Part shown: positions 6,204 through 7,288 of the stretch, one piece after another
How positions within the stretch are numbered: the first letter of the stretch is position 1
How the letters are laid out: each line of letters opens with the position of its first letter
Origin: Pseudomonadota bacterium
GTDB taxonomy: Bacteria > Pseudomonadota > Alphaproteobacteria > Micropepsales > Micropepsaceae
Direction of reading: 5' to 3'
Length of the DNA: 7,288 bases
Assembly (NCBI GenBank): GCA_021817355.1
Contig: JAKAVI010000419.1
Span: forward strand, 1 to 7,288
The notes under the pieces: generated by a model
Databases searched by the model: none
What the model was told of the DNA's origin: nothing
The model's input: only the letters and a program-made list of their open reading frames with translations
Translations under genes and position numbers: made by a program

Positions 6204-6224
6204 GACGCCTAGGACCTTGGCGTC
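6204..6224. repeat. 21-bp imperfect palindrome in the thiO/msrA divergent region
   Basis: GACGCCTAGG and CCTTGGCGTC flank a single central A at 6214. The 10-bp arms match at 9 positions. It lies 30 bases upstream of the thiO start. A possible minus-strand -35 box, TTGACG (6234 down to 6229), would place the -10 region inside this palindrome, so a repressor or redox-regulator binding site is plausible. It could instead act as an RNA hairpin in the thiO leader. Confidence 0.45.
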
Positions 6225-6245
6225 CCGCCGTCAAACCACTTTTAG

Positions 6246-6261
6246 CAGGTGACCCGACCTG
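6246..6261. repeat. Inverted repeat CAGGT-N6-ACCTG upstream of msrA
   Basis: Five-base arms (6246-6250 and 6257-6261) are separated by six bases. The element overlaps the proposed msrA -35 hexamer, a position suited to an operator. The arms are short enough that chance is possible. Confidence 0.3.
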
Positions 6262-6277
6262 GTGGGCTTTCTATAGT
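6249..6277 (+). promoter_or_regulatory. Candidate sigma70-type promoter for msrA
   Basis: GTGACC (6249-6254) matches TTGACA at four of six positions. A 17-base spacer leads to TATAGT (6272-6277), which matches TATAAT at five of six. Transcription would begin near 6284, giving a leader of about 30 bases before the msrA ATG. The spacing is ideal, but this is a prediction by eye. Confidence 0.4.
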
Positions 6278-6315
6278 CCGTTCTGTAGCAGGTTCGCGAG
6301 TCAAGCGAGGTTAAG

Positions 6316-6810
6316 ATGGAAAAGGCGACCTTTGGGGCTGGTTGTTTCTGGGGAGTTGAAAACTTCTTTCGGGAAGTGCCCGGGGTCATCGATGCTGTCA
6401 GCGGCTATTGCGGAGGGTATGTCGATAACCCTACCTATCGACAGGTCTGCACGGACCGAACCGGGCATGCGGAAGTAGTCGAGGTGACGTTTGATCCGGC
6501 ACAACGCTCCTACGCGAGCTTGGTCGAGCTGTTTTTCAAGATGCACGATCCCACGACCCTGAACCGGCAGGGCCCCGATGTAGGCACCCAATACCGATCG
6601 GTAATTTTCTACCATTCAGACCAACAAAAACACATCGCAGAAGAGGAAAAGGCCAAGGCAGACATCTCCGGGCGCTACCGAGTCCCCATAGTCACCACCG
6701 TTGAGCCAGCAAAACCTTTCTGGCGCGCCGAAGATTACCATCAACGCTATTTTGAGAAGCACCACCTTCCCTCGTGCCACGTGAGCTTTACGGAGCTCAG
6801 CGCCTCCTAA
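6316..6810 (+). CDS. msrA: Peptide-methionine (S)-S-oxide reductase MsrA
   Basis: MsrA reduces the S-epimer of methionine sulfoxide in proteins and free methionine, using thioredoxin to recycle its cysteines, and repairs oxidative damage in the cytoplasm. The product is 164 residues, the short form of the family. The catalytic motif GCFWG is at residues 9-13, with nucleophile C10. GYCGGY (30-35), TGHAEVVEVTFDP (49-61), FFKMHDPTT and GPDVGTQYRSVIFY follow in the usual order. Further cysteines are C32, C45 and C154. C154, in PSCHV near the C-terminus, is the best candidate for the resolving cysteine. GCGAGG at 6305-6310, five bases ahead of the ATG, is a good ribosome binding site. It is divergent from thiO, and the gamma-glutamyltransferase-family gene follows after 28 bases. 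No msrB is visible. Confidence 0.95.
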   Translation: MEKATFGAGCFWGVENFFREVPGVIDAVSGYCGGYVDNPTYRQVCTDRTGHAEVVEVTFDPAQRSYASLVELFFKMHDPTTLNRQGPDVGTQYRSVIFYHSDQQKHIAEEEKAKADISGRYRVPIVTTVEPAKPFWRAEDYHQRYFEKHHLPSCHVSFTELSAS

Positions 6811-6838
6811 TCTTCCCTTTGTCCGGAAAGCATATGCC

Positions 6839-7288
6839 ATGGTTATGGGTTTTGTGACGACTGCGGACGCAGACATGTCCGGCATCAGCGGCGGCGAACG
6901 CTACAGCGGCGTGCCATGGGCGTCGCGCTCACCAGTATTGGGTCAAAATGGCATGGCTGTGAGTGAACAGCCGCTTGCCTCTTTAGTTGCGATCGAGATC
7001 CTAAGGAAGGGTGGTAGCGCCGTCGATGCAGCCATCGCGGCCAACGCGGTCTTGGGCCTGATGGAACCGGTAGCTAATGGCATCGGTGGCGACTGCTTTG
7101 CGATCGTCTGGGATCCCGCTGCCCGGGAGCTTCATGGCTATAACGGGAGCGGACCTGCGCCCAAGGGGCGAAGCCTGACCAAGATGCGGGCGGATGTAAG
7201 CCATCTTTATACGCGCATGGGCCTTCCTTACAAAGACCATATTCCACCTCTCGGATCGCTATCTGTTACTGTGCCTGGTGCCGTTGAT
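6839..7288 (+). CDS. Gamma-glutamyltransferase family protein, N-terminal part (cut by window end)
   Basis: These enzymes are Ntn hydrolases that cleave gamma-glutamyl bonds, such as glutathione, and mature by self-cleavage before a catalytic threonine. 150 codons are present, in frame to base 7288; the catalytic Thr lies beyond. Recognisable family sequence includes NGMAVSEQPLASLVAIEIL, RKGGSAVDAAIAANAVLGL, EPVANGIGGDCFAIVWD and LGSLSVTVPGAVD, which resemble the YwrD-like branch more than the E. coli periplasmic enzyme. Residues 102-108 read NGSGPAP; I recall Arg where Pro106 stands (SGRAP). The ATG at 6839 is chosen because GGAAAG lies 8 bases before it. In-frame ATGs at 6845 and 6875 are possible, and family sequence begins only around PWASRSPV (6926 on). 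No clear signal peptide is seen with any start, so a cytoplasmic enzyme is likely. The specific substrate is unknown. Confidence 0.85.
   Translation, partial: MVMGFVTTADADMSGISGGERYSGVPWASRSPVLGQNGMAVSEQPLASLVAIEILRKGGSAVDAAIAANAVLGLMEPVANGIGGDCFAIVWDPAARELHGYNGSGPAPKGRSLTKMRADVSHLYTRMGLPYKDHIPPLGSLSVTVPGAVD

Noticed and set aside
6174..6315. TPP riboswitch in the thiO leader
   Set aside because: The conserved CTGAGA and related TPP-box segments are absent on the minus strand, and the leader is short.

Overview
The window looks like ordinary chromosome from an alphaproteobacterium. GC content is moderate. The NAD kinase, the receiver protein with a YFGP-type basic tail, the HPt-like protein, the HIT protein and the SLT transglycosylase all resemble alphaproteobacterial, roughly Rhodospirillales-like, versions of their families. 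This placement rests on recognising family sequence patterns; no search was run and I do not name a genus.

Left part (1-2659, + strand): the 3' end of moaA (molybdenum cofactor synthesis) is followed after 5 bases by nadK (NAD kinase). The nadK ribosome binding site lies inside the last codons of moaA. After 75 bases come a CheY-like single-domain response regulator and an HPt-like protein, whose stop and start codons overlap (TAATG). The HPt-like protein is the most unusual item: the position normally holding the phosphorylated histidine is asparagine, and the following Lys-Gly is Arg-Lys. It looks like a pseudo-HPt domain paired with an apparently intact receiver.

Middle (2660-6173, - strand): after a 166-base gap between converging genes lies a four-gene block. 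Read in transcription order it is thiO (glycine oxidase), a HIT-family hydrolase, an SLT-type lytic transglycosylase and a Nudix hydrolase with an expanded Nudix box. Gaps are 19, 67 and 52 bases, so a single operon is plausible. A short GNRA-loop hairpin sits directly against the Nudix ribosome binding site.

Right part (6174-7288, + strand): a 142-base region between divergent genes contains two inverted repeats and a plausible sigma70-type promoter for msrA (methionine sulfoxide reductase A). After msrA, 28 bases lead to a gamma-glutamyltransferase-family gene cut off by the window end.

Most genes are housekeeping: cofactor biosynthesis (moaA, nadK, thiO), nucleotide clean-up (HIT, Nudix), wall remodelling (SLT) and redox repair (msrA). 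I see no transposons, CRISPR arrays, tRNAs, rRNAs or phage genes. The points most worth a second look are the receiver/pseudo-HPt pair, the palindromes between thiO and msrA, the hairpin before the Nudix gene, and an Arg-to-Pro change in a conserved motif of the gamma-glutamyltransferase homologue.
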